Part shown: positions 7,483 through 14,469 of the stretch, one piece after another
How the letters are laid out: every line of letters starts with the position of its first letter
How positions within the stretch are numbered: position 1 is the stretch's first letter
Source: Maricaulis sp042095695
Lineage (GTDB): Bacteria > Pseudomonadota > Alphaproteobacteria > Caulobacterales > Maricaulaceae
DNA: 26,044 bases
Assembly (NCBI GenBank): GCA_042095695.1
Contig: JBELMP010000013.1
Coordinates: 1-26,044, forward strand
Direction: 5' to 3'
The notes under the pieces: model-generated
The model's input: only the letters and a program-made list of their open reading frames with translations
What the model was told of the DNA's origin: nothing
Databases searched by the model: none
Program-made: the position numbers and the translations under genes

Positions 7483-8688
7483 CTATGCGACCTTGCTCAG
7501 CCGCGCCAGATCGACCATGCTGAAGGGCCGCAAGGGGGAGGGAATCGGGCTCGCCTTGAGAACATCGGCGCCGGCGAGAAAGCGAACGCCTGTCGCCATC
7601 ACATCCTTGAAGGTGCGGGCTTCTCGAATATCGTCCAGGAATGTCCCCGCCTGGTGTTCGCTGGCGGCGCGCGCAAACAGGTTGAGCTGTTTGAGCTCAT
7701 GATCAAGCAGCCCTTCGCTCTCCGCATTCGAGGGCGCGCGCGTGGTCATGCCAAAAAGTTCGACGGCCATGTCGGAGAAGGGCTCCAGCTCGGTGTCCGC
7801 GAACGGGCGTTCCGCTATGACTGTGACATTGAGGTCAGCGAGCTTTTCCAGATAAGGCCGGGCCTCATCGGGGTGCTCCGGCATCTCATCGACGCGGATC
7901 CAGAATTTGCGGCGTGCAGCGTCGGGAAGGGCGGTCAGCAGCTCGCTCCAGCGTGCGAAGGCCTGGCGATCGTCCAGCGTCTCCTGGTGGACACCCAGGG
8001 CGAGGGTCTGGCGCTGCTTCTTCTGGCTTGCAAAGCGCAGTGCCTGGATGGCTGCGCTCAGGGTCGCGATATCGGCATCGGCATGGCTTTCGCTGGTCAT
8101 CCGCAATTGGCGGGCCCGGCGAAACTCCGACCATCGGCCTTCAATATTGATCTTGGCGAAACAGAAATTGGCGACGAAGCATTGGCGCTCCGCATCCCAG
8201 ATCGGCCTGAAAAAGGCGCGAATTCCGCCAGGCTCATCGTCAGTCGCGCGCGTTTGAGGAATCGCCTTGCGCGTCCTTCCCGGTGAGGCGGGCGCTGCAG
8301 GTTTGCCGGTCGCAATCAGCGCGCCAATACCGTTTGCATCGGCTTTGAGTGTTTCCGTGGCAAGCCTGAGGTGCGCAAGATCGGGTTGGCCAAGAAAGAA
8401 CAGCTTCATCTCATCGGCAATGGCAGCGACTTCTTCGCCGATTTCCATCTCCGGATTGGCGAAGAGCAGAATAAAGCCTTCATTGCAGGTGATGACGGCG
8501 TCATTCGGGCCCAGACGTTTTTCAATAAAATGGGCACCGGCCTCAAAGATTCGCTTTTTCAGATTTGGCCAGTTGTCGCCGGCACTTTCGCGAACATCAT
8601 TGAGATTGAGCAGGTTGAACTTGCCGATTTCGACATTCCGCTTTTCTGCGAGCGCGCGTTTGATGAAGGTTTTGAGGTCGACGCTCAT
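7483..8688 (-). CDS. Hypothetical protein, possibly a degenerate (non-catalytic) EAL-like domain protein
   Basis: The product has 401 residues, no signal peptide and no membrane segment, so it is probably cytoplasmic. Residues 1-130 form a compact region (RNVEIGKFNLLNLNDVRE; DAVITCNEGFILLFAN) of unknown fold. A Pro/Ala/Arg-rich linker follows. From about residue 155 the order of segments is reminiscent of an EAL phosphodiesterase barrel: FFRPIWDAERQCFVANFCF where YQPIVDL...EAL would be, then DIATLSAAIQAL, RKFWIRVDEMPEHP, and a final FLAGADVLKASPI. The Glu-Ala-Leu triplet and a DDFG-like motif are absent, so c-di-GMP hydrolysis is unlikely. The EAL relation is my reading by eye and is uncertain. 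The Shine-Dalgarno is weak. It is the upstream partner of the TPMT gene. Confidence 0.8.
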   Translation of the reverse strand: MSVDLKTFIKRALAEKRNVEIGKFNLLNLNDVRESAGDNWPNLKKRIFEAGAHFIEKRLGPNDAVITCNEGFILLFANPEMEIGEEVAAIADEMKLFFLGQPDLAHLRLATETLKADANGIGALIATGKPAAPASPGRTRKAIPQTRATDDEPGGIRAFFRPIWDAERQCFVANFCFAKINIEGRWSEFRRARQLRMTSESHADADIATLSAAIQALRFASQKKQRQTLALGVHQETLDDRQAFARWSELLTALPDAARRKFWIRVDEMPEHPDEARPYLEKLADLNVTVIAERPFADTELEPFSDMAVELFGMTTRAPSNAESEGLLDHELKQLNLFARAASEHQAGTFLDDIREARTFKDVMATGVRFLAGADVLKASPIPSPLRPFSMVDLARLSKVA

Positions 8689-8829
8689 GATGGCTCGCTG
8701 CAGTCGCGGTGAGTATTGAAATTCGCATATGAACCTTAATGCAGTCTTGCAGCGACTGTGGAACCGCGCAGGGCTTGCCTTACGGGACGCAGCATGCCAT
8801 CACCCGCGCCCCGGCCCGAGGGTCAGGAA

Positions 8830-8914
8830 GCGGATGTGGCGAAACTGGTAGACGCGCCAGATTTAGGTTCTGGTGCCGCGAGGCGTGGGGGTTCGAGTCC
8901 CTTCATCCGCACCA
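8830..8914 (+). tRNA. tRNA-Leu (anticodon UAG)
   Basis: The acceptor stem GCGGATG pairs with CATCCGC (8904-8910), and the CCA end is encoded at 8912-8914. The anticodon stem CCAGA/TCTGG holds the loop TTTAGGT, giving anticodon UAG (reads CUN leucine codons). A long variable arm (GCCGCGAGGCGTG region) and T-arm GGTTCGAGTCC fit a class II leucine tRNA of 85 nt. Confidence 0.97.
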
Positions 8915-8918
8915 CCTC

Positions 8919-8942
8919 GCCCCGGATCAGATCCGGGGCTTT
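8919..8942 (+). terminator. Strong hairpin after tRNA-Leu
   Basis: GCCCCGGATC and GATCCGGGGC (8919-8928 and 8930-8939) are perfect 10-bp arms around one base, followed by TTT. It starts 5 bp past the tRNA CCA and also lies just beyond the stop of the convergent MFS gene, so it may end transcription from both sides. Its core (CGGATCA...GATCCG) recurs at 12910-12927, so it could also be a repetitive extragenic palindrome. Confidence 0.6.
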
Positions 8943-8953
8943 GAGGCTGGCAC

Positions 8954-10300
8954 TCAGCCTTCGATCTGATCGCGGATTGTGCGGGACGCCATGTAAAAGG
9001 CGAGAATGCACAACATGCCGATACCGCCTGCTGTCAACATCGACCAGCGCAGCCCTTCGGCAGGCCCCATCCAACTTGCATAGAAATCGCTGAGAATACC
9101 GACCAGAAGCGGGCCGAAGCCAAGGCCGACCAGGTTGATAATGAAGAGCAACAAGGCTGATGCGGTTGCCCGGGTTCGCGCCTGAACGAGGGATTGGGCG
9201 CTGGCAAACACCGGCCCGTACCAGATCGCTCCCGCCATCGCCAGCAGCGCCAGCGCGAAGAGGGAGAGGGAGGCCGATCCGACAAGGAAGGCAGCGAGGA
9301 AGAAGGGTATGGAGACCACGCCCGCCGCAGCCGGAATCAAGGCGAAACCGCGTGCATCCTTGACCACGATCTTGTCGGTCAGGAAACCGCCAATCCAGGT
9401 CCCGACAGCACCGAAGATCCCGATCAGCAAGCCGAGGACCAGGCCGAGCAGACCATAAAGGCCGAAGCTGAGGCCGGTGGCGCTTTCGATATTGGCCGCC
9501 ATAGCCGTCAGGCCTTCGGCGTGATTGCGGGCATAAAAGGAGCCGTAGAAGGCAATATGGCCATAGCCGACCATGGCATTGAATGCGGCACCGACTGCGA
9601 TCCACCAGAAGGCTGTCTTGCTCGTGAGCTCGCGGATGGCATCGCCAAGGCTCGGGCCATCAGATGCCTTCGCCGCCATGCTGGTATTCTTCCGCGTTTC
9701 GGGCAGGGTCAAAAAGACGAGCAGCGCCAGCAACAGGCCCGGTGTGCCGGCCACGATGAAGGCCATGCGCCAACCATAATTATCCGCGACCAGACCGCCC
9801 AGCGCCATGCCGGCCAGTGAGCCCAGCGGGATCCCCATGGAGTAGAAGGCGATCGCGGATCCGCGTTTTTCCGCCGGCACATAGTCAGAGATCAGCGAGT
9901 GGGCAGGTGGGGTGCAGCCGGCTTCGCCAACGCCAACACCAATCCGCGCCAATAGCAGCTGGATGAAATTGGCTGCCAGGCCGCAGGCGATTGTGAAAAG
10001 GCTCCACACGCCAACGGCAATTGAAATGATGCGGACTCGATTGGCGCGTTCAGCAAGCCGGGCAATAGGCAGGCCAAGGACCGTGTAAAACAGGGCAAAG
10101 GCGAGGCCGGTGAGCATGCCCAATTGCCAGTCGGCCAGGTCGAGATCTTCCTTGATCGCCTCGGCCAGGATGTTGACCACCTGCCGGTCGAGGAAGTTGA
10201 AAATATACACAATCAACAAGATGCTGAGTGCATAGCGGCGCATGCCGGTCGGCAAGGGTGTCGTCACACCTTTCGAGGCGGGCTCGGTCGTATCCGTCAT
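8954..10300 (-). CDS. Spinster-type MFS transporter
   Basis: This is a major facilitator superfamily inner-membrane transporter; substrate unknown. The 448 residues form about twelve hydrophobic segments. Similarity to the spinster branch is seen in NFLDRQVVNILAEAIKEDL (TM1 region), GMLTGLAFALFYTVLGLPIA, ARIGVGVGEAGCTPPAHSLI and YVPAEKRGSAIAFY. The start at 10300 (MTDTTEPAS) is preferred over an in-frame ATG at 10444. GGGGAG lies 4 nt before 10300, and the extra 48 residues of the longer form are Arg-rich and unlike a transporter N-terminus. It diverges from tig across 246 bp, and its stop lies 39 bp from the end of tRNA-Leu. Confidence 0.92.
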   Translation of the reverse strand: MTDTTEPASKGVTTPLPTGMRRYALSILLIVYIFNFLDRQVVNILAEAIKEDLDLADWQLGMLTGLAFALFYTVLGLPIARLAERANRVRIISIAVGVWSLFTIACGLAANFIQLLLARIGVGVGEAGCTPPAHSLISDYVPAEKRGSAIAFYSMGIPLGSLAGMALGGLVADNYGWRMAFIVAGTPGLLLALLVFLTLPETRKNTSMAAKASDGPSLGDAIRELTSKTAFWWIAVGAAFNAMVGYGHIAFYGSFYARNHAEGLTAMAANIESATGLSFGLYGLLGLVLGLLIGIFGAVGTWIGGFLTDKIVVKDARGFALIPAAAGVVSIPFFLAAFLVGSASLSLFALALLAMAGAIWYGPVFASAQSLVQARTRATASALLLFIINLVGLGFGPLLVGILSDFYASWMGPAEGLRWSMLTAGGIGMLCILAFYMASRTIRDQIEG

Positions 10301-10454
10301 ATTTCTCCCCAATATCCCTGTTTTGCGGGCATTTTTCAGGAAGCTAGCACGTTCCGGGGCGAGGCAAAGGCGAAACTGACCAAAGACCGGCTTCAACGCA
10401 GTCCAGGTGCGCGGGAGCGGGCTTCTGACTGCGCTCGGACGCACTCAACCGCTC

Positions 10455-10466
10455 CGCAACGTTGCG
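10455..10466. promoter_or_regulatory. 12-bp palindrome in the MFS-tig divergent region
   Basis: CGCAACGTTGCG is a perfect palindrome located 80-91 bp upstream of the tig ATG and 155-166 bp upstream of the MFS ATG. It may be an operator, but no regulator is adjacent and one such palindrome in GC-rich DNA can be chance. The rest of 10301-10546 shows no gene. Confidence 0.25.
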
Positions 10467-10546
10467 CATGCGGAATCGGCGTGACATAACGCGCGCTCGA
10501 ATTTCAACGCGGGTCTCCGCAATAGCCAGAATACCAAGGTCAACCC

Positions 10547-12076
10547 ATGAACGTCATCGAGAAAGCATCTGAAGGCTTGAGCCGTACATTCGAGGTCGTC
10601 TTCGCAGCCGACGATCTGCAAGCTCGCCTGGATGCAAAAATCGAGGAAATCCGCCCGGAAGTCCGTCTCAAAGGCTTCCGCCCGGGCAAGGTTCCTGCTT
10701 CCCATATCCGCCGCATGTTTGGCGAGTCGATCATGGGCGACCTGCTCAATGAGCTGGTTCCGGAAACAACCCAGAAAGCCCTGGACGAACGGTCCATTCG
10801 CCCGGCCTCCCAGCCGGAGATCGACGTGAAGTCGGACGCCAAGGCCGTTGCCGGTGGCGCAGACTTCACCTTTGAGATCAGCCTGGAAATCATGCCGGAC
10901 TTCGAGCCGGCTGATCCGGCGACCCTGAAGGTCGAGCGCCCGGTCGCCGAGGTGGACGATGCCCAGGTTGACGAGAATCTCCAAAAGCTCGCAGAGCAGA
11001 ACCGTGCCTTTGCAGCGAAAAAGGGTGGCAAGAAAGCCAAGGCGGAAGAGGGCGATGTCGTCGTCATTGATTTCGTCGGCAAGATTGATGGTGAGGCCTT
11101 CGAAGGCGGGTCCGCCGAAGACAGCCGTGTCGCGATTGGCGATGGCGCGTTCATCCCGGGCTTTGAAGAGCAGCTGATCGGCGCCAAGCCGGGCGAAGAG
11201 CGCGAGCTCAAAGTCACCTTCCCGGAAAACTATCAGGCCGCCCCGCTGGCCGGTAAGGACGCGATCTTCGAAGTAACGGTCAAGGCCGTCGAGGAAGCCC
11301 AGGAGCCGGTGGTTGATGACGAGATGGCCAAGCGTTTCGGCATGGAAGATCTGGATTCGCTCAAAGACGTTCTGAAGAAGAATGTTGAGAGCGAGCACGC
11401 CCAGCAGTCCCGCATGAAGGTCAAGCGGGCTGTCCTGGATCAGCTTGATGGCCAGCACAGTTTCGATCTGCCGCCGAAAATGGTCGACGCGGAGTTCGAG
11501 AATATCTGGCGTGAAGTGGCTCAGGCGATCGATCAGGGTCAGCTTGATGATGAGGACAAGGACAAGTCTGAGGACGAGCTGAAGGCAGAGTATCGCGAGA
11601 TTGCCGAGCGTCGTGTGCGCCTCGGACTGGTGCTCGCTGAGATCGGCCGCCGCAATAATGTTGATGTCTCACAGGAAGAACTGTCCCGTGCGATCAATCA
11701 GGAAGCGATGAAATATCCGGGGCAGGAACGCCAGGTCGTCGAGTTCTACCAGAAGAATCCGGGTGCTGTGGCCCAGATGCGCGCGCCCATTTACGAGGAA
11801 AAAGTCGTCGACTACATCCTCGAGCTCGCTGATGTAACCGAAGTCAGCGTCTCCCGCGAAGCCTTGTTCGCGGATGATGATGAGGTTGAGGCCGCGCCGA
11901 AAACGCCAGCCAAGAAAAAAGCGCCAGCCAAGAAGCCGGCTGCGAAGAAAGCTCCGGCCAAGAAAGCCGCAGCAAAAAAGGATGACGCCGCAGCTGAGAA
12001 AAAGCCCGCTGCGAAGAAGCCTGCCGCCAAGAAGGCTCCGGCCAAGAAAAAGGCTGCGGCCAAGAAAGACGCGTAA
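10547..12076 (+). CDS. tig: Trigger factor, with a lysine/alanine-rich C-terminal tail
   Basis: Trigger factor is the ribosome-bound chaperone and prolyl isomerase that meets nascent chains at the exit tunnel. The ribosome-binding signature GFRPGKVP is at residues 43-50. The FKBP-type isomerase domain spans roughly 160-245 (GDVVVIDFVGKIDGEAF; VAIGDGAFIPGFEEQLIG). The SurA-like chaperone region follows to about 445. At 509 residues it is much longer than E. coli Tig (432). The excess is mostly a 59-residue tail (residues 451-509, bases 11897-12073) of AKKAPAKK-like units holding 23 lysines, preceded by an acidic DDDEVEA patch. The tail is in frame with no sign of a frameshift. The Shine-Dalgarno is weak (AAGG, about 10536). 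It is first in the tig-clpP-clpX-lon cluster and is followed by its own terminator. Confidence 0.97.
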   Translation: MNVIEKASEGLSRTFEVVFAADDLQARLDAKIEEIRPEVRLKGFRPGKVPASHIRRMFGESIMGDLLNELVPETTQKALDERSIRPASQPEIDVKSDAKAVAGGADFTFEISLEIMPDFEPADPATLKVERPVAEVDDAQVDENLQKLAEQNRAFAAKKGGKKAKAEEGDVVVIDFVGKIDGEAFEGGSAEDSRVAIGDGAFIPGFEEQLIGAKPGEERELKVTFPENYQAAPLAGKDAIFEVTVKAVEEAQEPVVDDEMAKRFGMEDLDSLKDVLKKNVESEHAQQSRMKVKRAVLDQLDGQHSFDLPPKMVDAEFENIWREVAQAIDQGQLDDEDKDKSEDELKAEYREIAERRVRLGLVLAEIGRRNNVDVSQEELSRAINQEAMKYPGQERQVVEFYQKNPGAVAQMRAPIYEEKVVDYILELADVTEVSVSREALFADDDEVEAAPKTPAKKKAPAKKPAAKKAPAKKAAAKKDDAAAEKKPAAKKPAAKKAPAKKKAAAKKDA

Positions 12077-12100
12077 CACACGTCTTCACTGCCAAGCTTC

Positions 12101-12134
12101 AGCCGCCGCTTCGAGACTTCGAGGCGGCGGTTTT
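12101..12134 (+). terminator. Intrinsic terminator of tig
   Basis: CCGCCGCTTCGA (12103-12114) pairs with TCGAGGCGGCGG (12119-12130), 12 bp with one G-U pair, around a GACT loop, then TTTT. It starts 25 bp after the tig stop, so clpP is likely read from its own promoter in 12135-12263. Confidence 0.85.
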
Positions 12135-12181
12135 GATTCCCGGTCACTGTAACGGCAACTGCTGCACGCGCCGCCTTGCCC

Positions 12182-12200
12182 TTGCGGGCGACGCCCGCAA
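12182..12200 (+). repeat. Inverted repeat between tig and clpP
   Basis: TTGCGGGCG and CGCCCGCAA (12182-12190, 12192-12200) are perfect 9-bp arms around a single A, with no T-run after it. It lies between the tig terminator and the clpP start, where promoter or leader would be. Function unknown. Confidence 0.4.
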
Positions 12201-12227
12201 TAGTCATGTCTCCTTTCAGTGCTGACT

Positions 12228-12245
12228 CGGTTCCGCCCGGAACCG
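12228..12245 (+). promoter_or_regulatory. Inverted repeat directly upstream of the clpP ribosome binding site
   Basis: CGGTTCCG-CC-CGGAACCG is a perfect inverted repeat with 8-bp arms that ends 8 bp before the GGAG of clpP. It could be an operator or an mRNA hairpin that affects initiation. A 2-nt loop would need the innermost pairs to open. No matching regulator was identified. Confidence 0.35.
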
Positions 12246-12263
12246 GAATCCATGGAGCCCGAC

Positions 12264-12887
12264 ATGAGTGAACGTCCCGAAACGGTGATGGACCTCGTCC
12301 CGATGGTGGTTGAACAGACCGGCCGCGGCGAGCGCGTAGCGGATATTTATTCGCGCCTTCTGACTGAACGCATCATCTTCCTGACCGGACCGGTCGAGGA
12401 TTACATGGCGCGCTCGGTGGTCGCACAGCTGCTATTCCTGGAGGCGGAAAATCCGAAAAAGGAAATTTCTATCTACATTAATTCGCCCGGCGGTGTCGTA
12501 ACCTCCGGCATGGCGATCTATGACACGATGCAATATATCAGCTGTCCGGTGTCGACGATCTGCATGGGCATGGCCGCGTCAATGGGCTCCCTCCTGCTCA
12601 CAGCAGGTGAAAAAGGCCAGCGCTTTGCGACGCCGAATGCTCGTATCATGGTGCACCAGCCCTCCGGCGGTTTCCGCGGGCAGGCGTCTGATATCGAGCG
12701 GCATGCGCGTGATATCATGGAGACCAAGCGCCGCCTGAACGAGATTTACGTTACGCATACGGGTCGGTCCTATGATGAGATTGAAGAGGCGCTCGATCGC
12801 GACAACTTCATGTCTGCGGCCGATGCGAAAGAGTTCGGATTGATCGATGAAGTGGTCGAGAAAAACCGGACGACGGAAAAGGAATAG
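12264..12887 (+). CDS. clpP: ATP-dependent Clp protease proteolytic subunit
   Basis: ClpP is the serine peptidase that forms two stacked heptamer rings and degrades proteins fed by ClpX or ClpA. The chosen start gives 207 residues, the E. coli length. The triad is complete: Ser106 in GMAASMGSLL, His131 in ARIMVHQPSGG, Asp180 in DRDNFMS. The ATG at 12264 is preferred over in-frame ATGs at 12219 and 12252, because GGAG (12254-12257) lies 6 nt before it and the family begins near this point. clpX follows 165 bp later on the same strand. In Caulobacter relatives ClpXP drives cell-cycle proteolysis; that role here is inference from kinship. Confidence 0.97.
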   Translation: MSERPETVMDLVPMVVEQTGRGERVADIYSRLLTERIIFLTGPVEDYMARSVVAQLLFLEAENPKKEISIYINSPGGVVTSGMAIYDTMQYISCPVSTICMGMAASMGSLLLTAGEKGQRFATPNARIMVHQPSGGFRGQASDIERHARDIMETKRRLNEIYVTHTGRSYDEIEEALDRDNFMSAADAKEFGLIDEVVEKNRTTEKE

Positions 12888-12909
12888 GGGCCGATTGGTG
12901 ATTTTGGCG

Positions 12910-12927
12910 CGGATCATGCTTGATCCG
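12910..12927 (+). repeat. Hairpin after clpP, REP-like
   Basis: CGGATCA-TGCT-TGATCCG has 7-bp arms and a 4-nt loop, 23 bp past the clpP stop, with no T-run. It shares its core with the hairpin at 8919-8939. It may stabilise the clpP transcript end or be a member of a dispersed palindrome family. Confidence 0.4.
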
Positions 12928-13052
12928 GACTGCAACACTATGGTCGAATAAGCGAAGTCAGAAACCTTTCGCTAAAGATCGGCTGTAATTTTGCACGGAT
13001 TATAAACGCAGATCAGCCACTATCGGCGAGTACGGGTTAAATTGGAGCGGAC

Positions 13053-14324
13053 ATGAGTAAGACAGCAGGCGGCGACAGCGAGTCCAAGAATACCCTGTAC
13101 TGTTCTTTCTGCGGCAAGAGCCAGCACGAGGTCCGCAAGCTGATTGCGGGACCAACGGTGTTCATCTGTGATGAATGCGTCGAGCTGTGCATGGATATTA
13201 TCCGGGAGGAGAGCAAAACCTCCCTGGTGAAGTCCAAGGGCAGCGTCCCGAGCCCGCAGGATATTTTTGATATCCTGAATGATTATGTGATCGGTCAGTC
13301 GCATGCCAAGCGCGTTCTCGCCGTGGCCGTGCACAATCACTACAAGCGGCTCAATCACGCATCCCAGAATTCGGATGTCGAGCTGGCCAAGTCCAATATT
13401 CTGCTTATCGGTCCGACCGGTTGCGGCAAGACGCTGCTTGCACAGACGCTCGCGCGCATTCTCGATGTTCCCTTTACCATGGCGGATGCCACCACGCTGA
13501 CCGAAGCCGGTTATGTCGGTGAGGATGTCGAGAATATCGTCCTGAAACTGCTTCAGGCTGCCGATTACAATGTTGAGCGTGCCCAGCGCGGCATCGTCTA
13601 TATTGACGAGATCGACAAGATTTCACGCAAGTCCGACAACCCGTCCATCACGCGCGATGTTTCGGGTGAGGGCGTGCAACAGGCCCTGCTGAAAATCATG
13701 GAAGGCACGGTTGCCTCTGTGCCGCCGCAGGGCGGTCGCAAACATCCCCAGCAGGAATTCCTGCAAGTGGACACGACCAATATCCTCTTTGTCGTGGGCG
13801 GCGCCTTTGCCGGCCTGGACAAGGTGATCGCCAAGCGCGGCAAGGGTGCAGCGATCGGCTTTGGTGCCGATGTCAAAGAGCCCGACAGTCGTCGCCAGGG
13901 TGAAATCCTGCGCGAAGTGGAGCCGGATGATCTCAATCGCTTCGGCCTGATCCCGGAATTCATCGGCCGTCTGCCTGTCATTGCGACCCTGGAAGACCTG
14001 GACGAAGACGCTCTGGTCCAGATCCTGACGGAACCGAAGAATGCGCTGGTCAAGCAGTATCAGCGCCTGTTCGAGATGGAGGGCGTTGGCCTCACCCTCA
14101 CCGAAGATGCACTCAAAGCCGTGTCTATACGGGCGATCGAGCGCAAGACCGGTGCGCGCGGCCTGCGGTCCATCATGGAGGGTATCCTCCTTGAAACCAT
14201 GTTCGAACTGCCTGGACTGGATGGCGTGGAAGAAATTGTCGTCAATGCCGAAGTGCTTGAAGGCAATGCAAAACCGCTCTTCATCTATGCAGAACGCAGC
14301 GACGATAAAGCCGAAGGCGCTTGA
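13053..14324 (+). CDS. clpX: ATP-dependent Clp protease ATP-binding subunit ClpX
   Basis: ClpX is the hexameric AAA+ unfoldase that recognises tagged substrates and threads them into ClpP. The 423 residues match the family. The N-terminal four-cysteine zinc-binding domain is clear (CSFCGKSQHEVRKL with FICDECVELC, residues about 11-47). Walker A GPTGCGKT is near residue 122 and Walker B IVYIDEIDK near 185. The pore region GYVGEDV is near 152, and the sensor-2 side RKTGARGLRSIME is near 365. GGAG (13044-13047) lies 5 nt upstream of the ATG. A 165-bp gap from clpP and a 145-bp gap to lon both contain hairpins, so separate promoters are plausible. Confidence 0.98.
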   Translation: MSKTAGGDSESKNTLYCSFCGKSQHEVRKLIAGPTVFICDECVELCMDIIREESKTSLVKSKGSVPSPQDIFDILNDYVIGQSHAKRVLAVAVHNHYKRLNHASQNSDVELAKSNILLIGPTGCGKTLLAQTLARILDVPFTMADATTLTEAGYVGEDVENIVLKLLQAADYNVERAQRGIVYIDEIDKISRKSDNPSITRDVSGEGVQQALLKIMEGTVASVPPQGGRKHPQQEFLQVDTTNILFVVGGAFAGLDKVIAKRGKGAAIGFGADVKEPDSRRQGEILREVEPDDLNRFGLIPEFIGRLPVIATLEDLDEDALVQILTEPKNALVKQYQRLFEMEGVGLTLTEDALKAVSIRAIERKTGARGLRSIMEGILLETMFELPGLDGVEEIVVNAEVLEGNAKPLFIYAERSDDKAEGA

Positions 14325-14360
14325 CGTCGCGGTTCGCGATATCCACCTGATAAGGTGAAG

Positions 14361-14377
14361 GACGGGTGTTACCCGTC
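14361..14377 (+). terminator. Hairpin after clpX
   Basis: GACGGGT-GTT-ACCCGTC has perfect 7-bp arms, 36 bp past the clpX stop. The sequence after it is AT-rich (ATCAAATACAAA) but lacks a T-run, so termination efficiency is uncertain. A smaller stem CACCT/AGGTG precedes it (14344-14358). Confidence 0.4.
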
Positions 14378-14393
14378 ATCAAATACAAACGCG

Positions 14394-14448
14394 GCCCAGC
14401 CCCCGAATCGAGTCAGCTTTTACGCGAACCCGTAAATCCGGGCTGGGC
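14394..14448 (+). promoter_or_regulatory. Nested inverted repeats in the lon leader
   Basis: GCCCAGCCC (14394-14402) is perfectly complementary to GGGCTGGGC (14440-14448). Between them TTTACG (14419-14424) pairs with CGTAAA (14431-14436) around a 6-nt loop. The outer stem ends 6 nt before the GGAG of lon. The nesting suggests a folded 5' leader rather than a simple operator. Whether it controls lon translation, for example with temperature, is speculation. No clear heat-shock (RpoH) promoter was recognised in the 145-bp gap. Confidence 0.4.
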
Positions 14449-14469
14449 GCGAACGGAGAAAACATATCC

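Noticed and set aside
8739..8969. Small plus-strand frame across tRNA-Leu
   Set aside because: It overlaps the tRNA completely and has no ribosome site or family.
10301..10444. 48-residue N-terminal extension of the MFS transporter
   Set aside because: It is Arg-rich with no family match, while GGGGAG supports the start at 10300.
11812..12207. Minus-strand hydrophobic frame opposite the tig tail, apparently a membrane protein
   Set aside because: Lysine/alanine codons read in reverse give Leu/Phe/Ala-rich sequence. It is an artefact of the tig tail.
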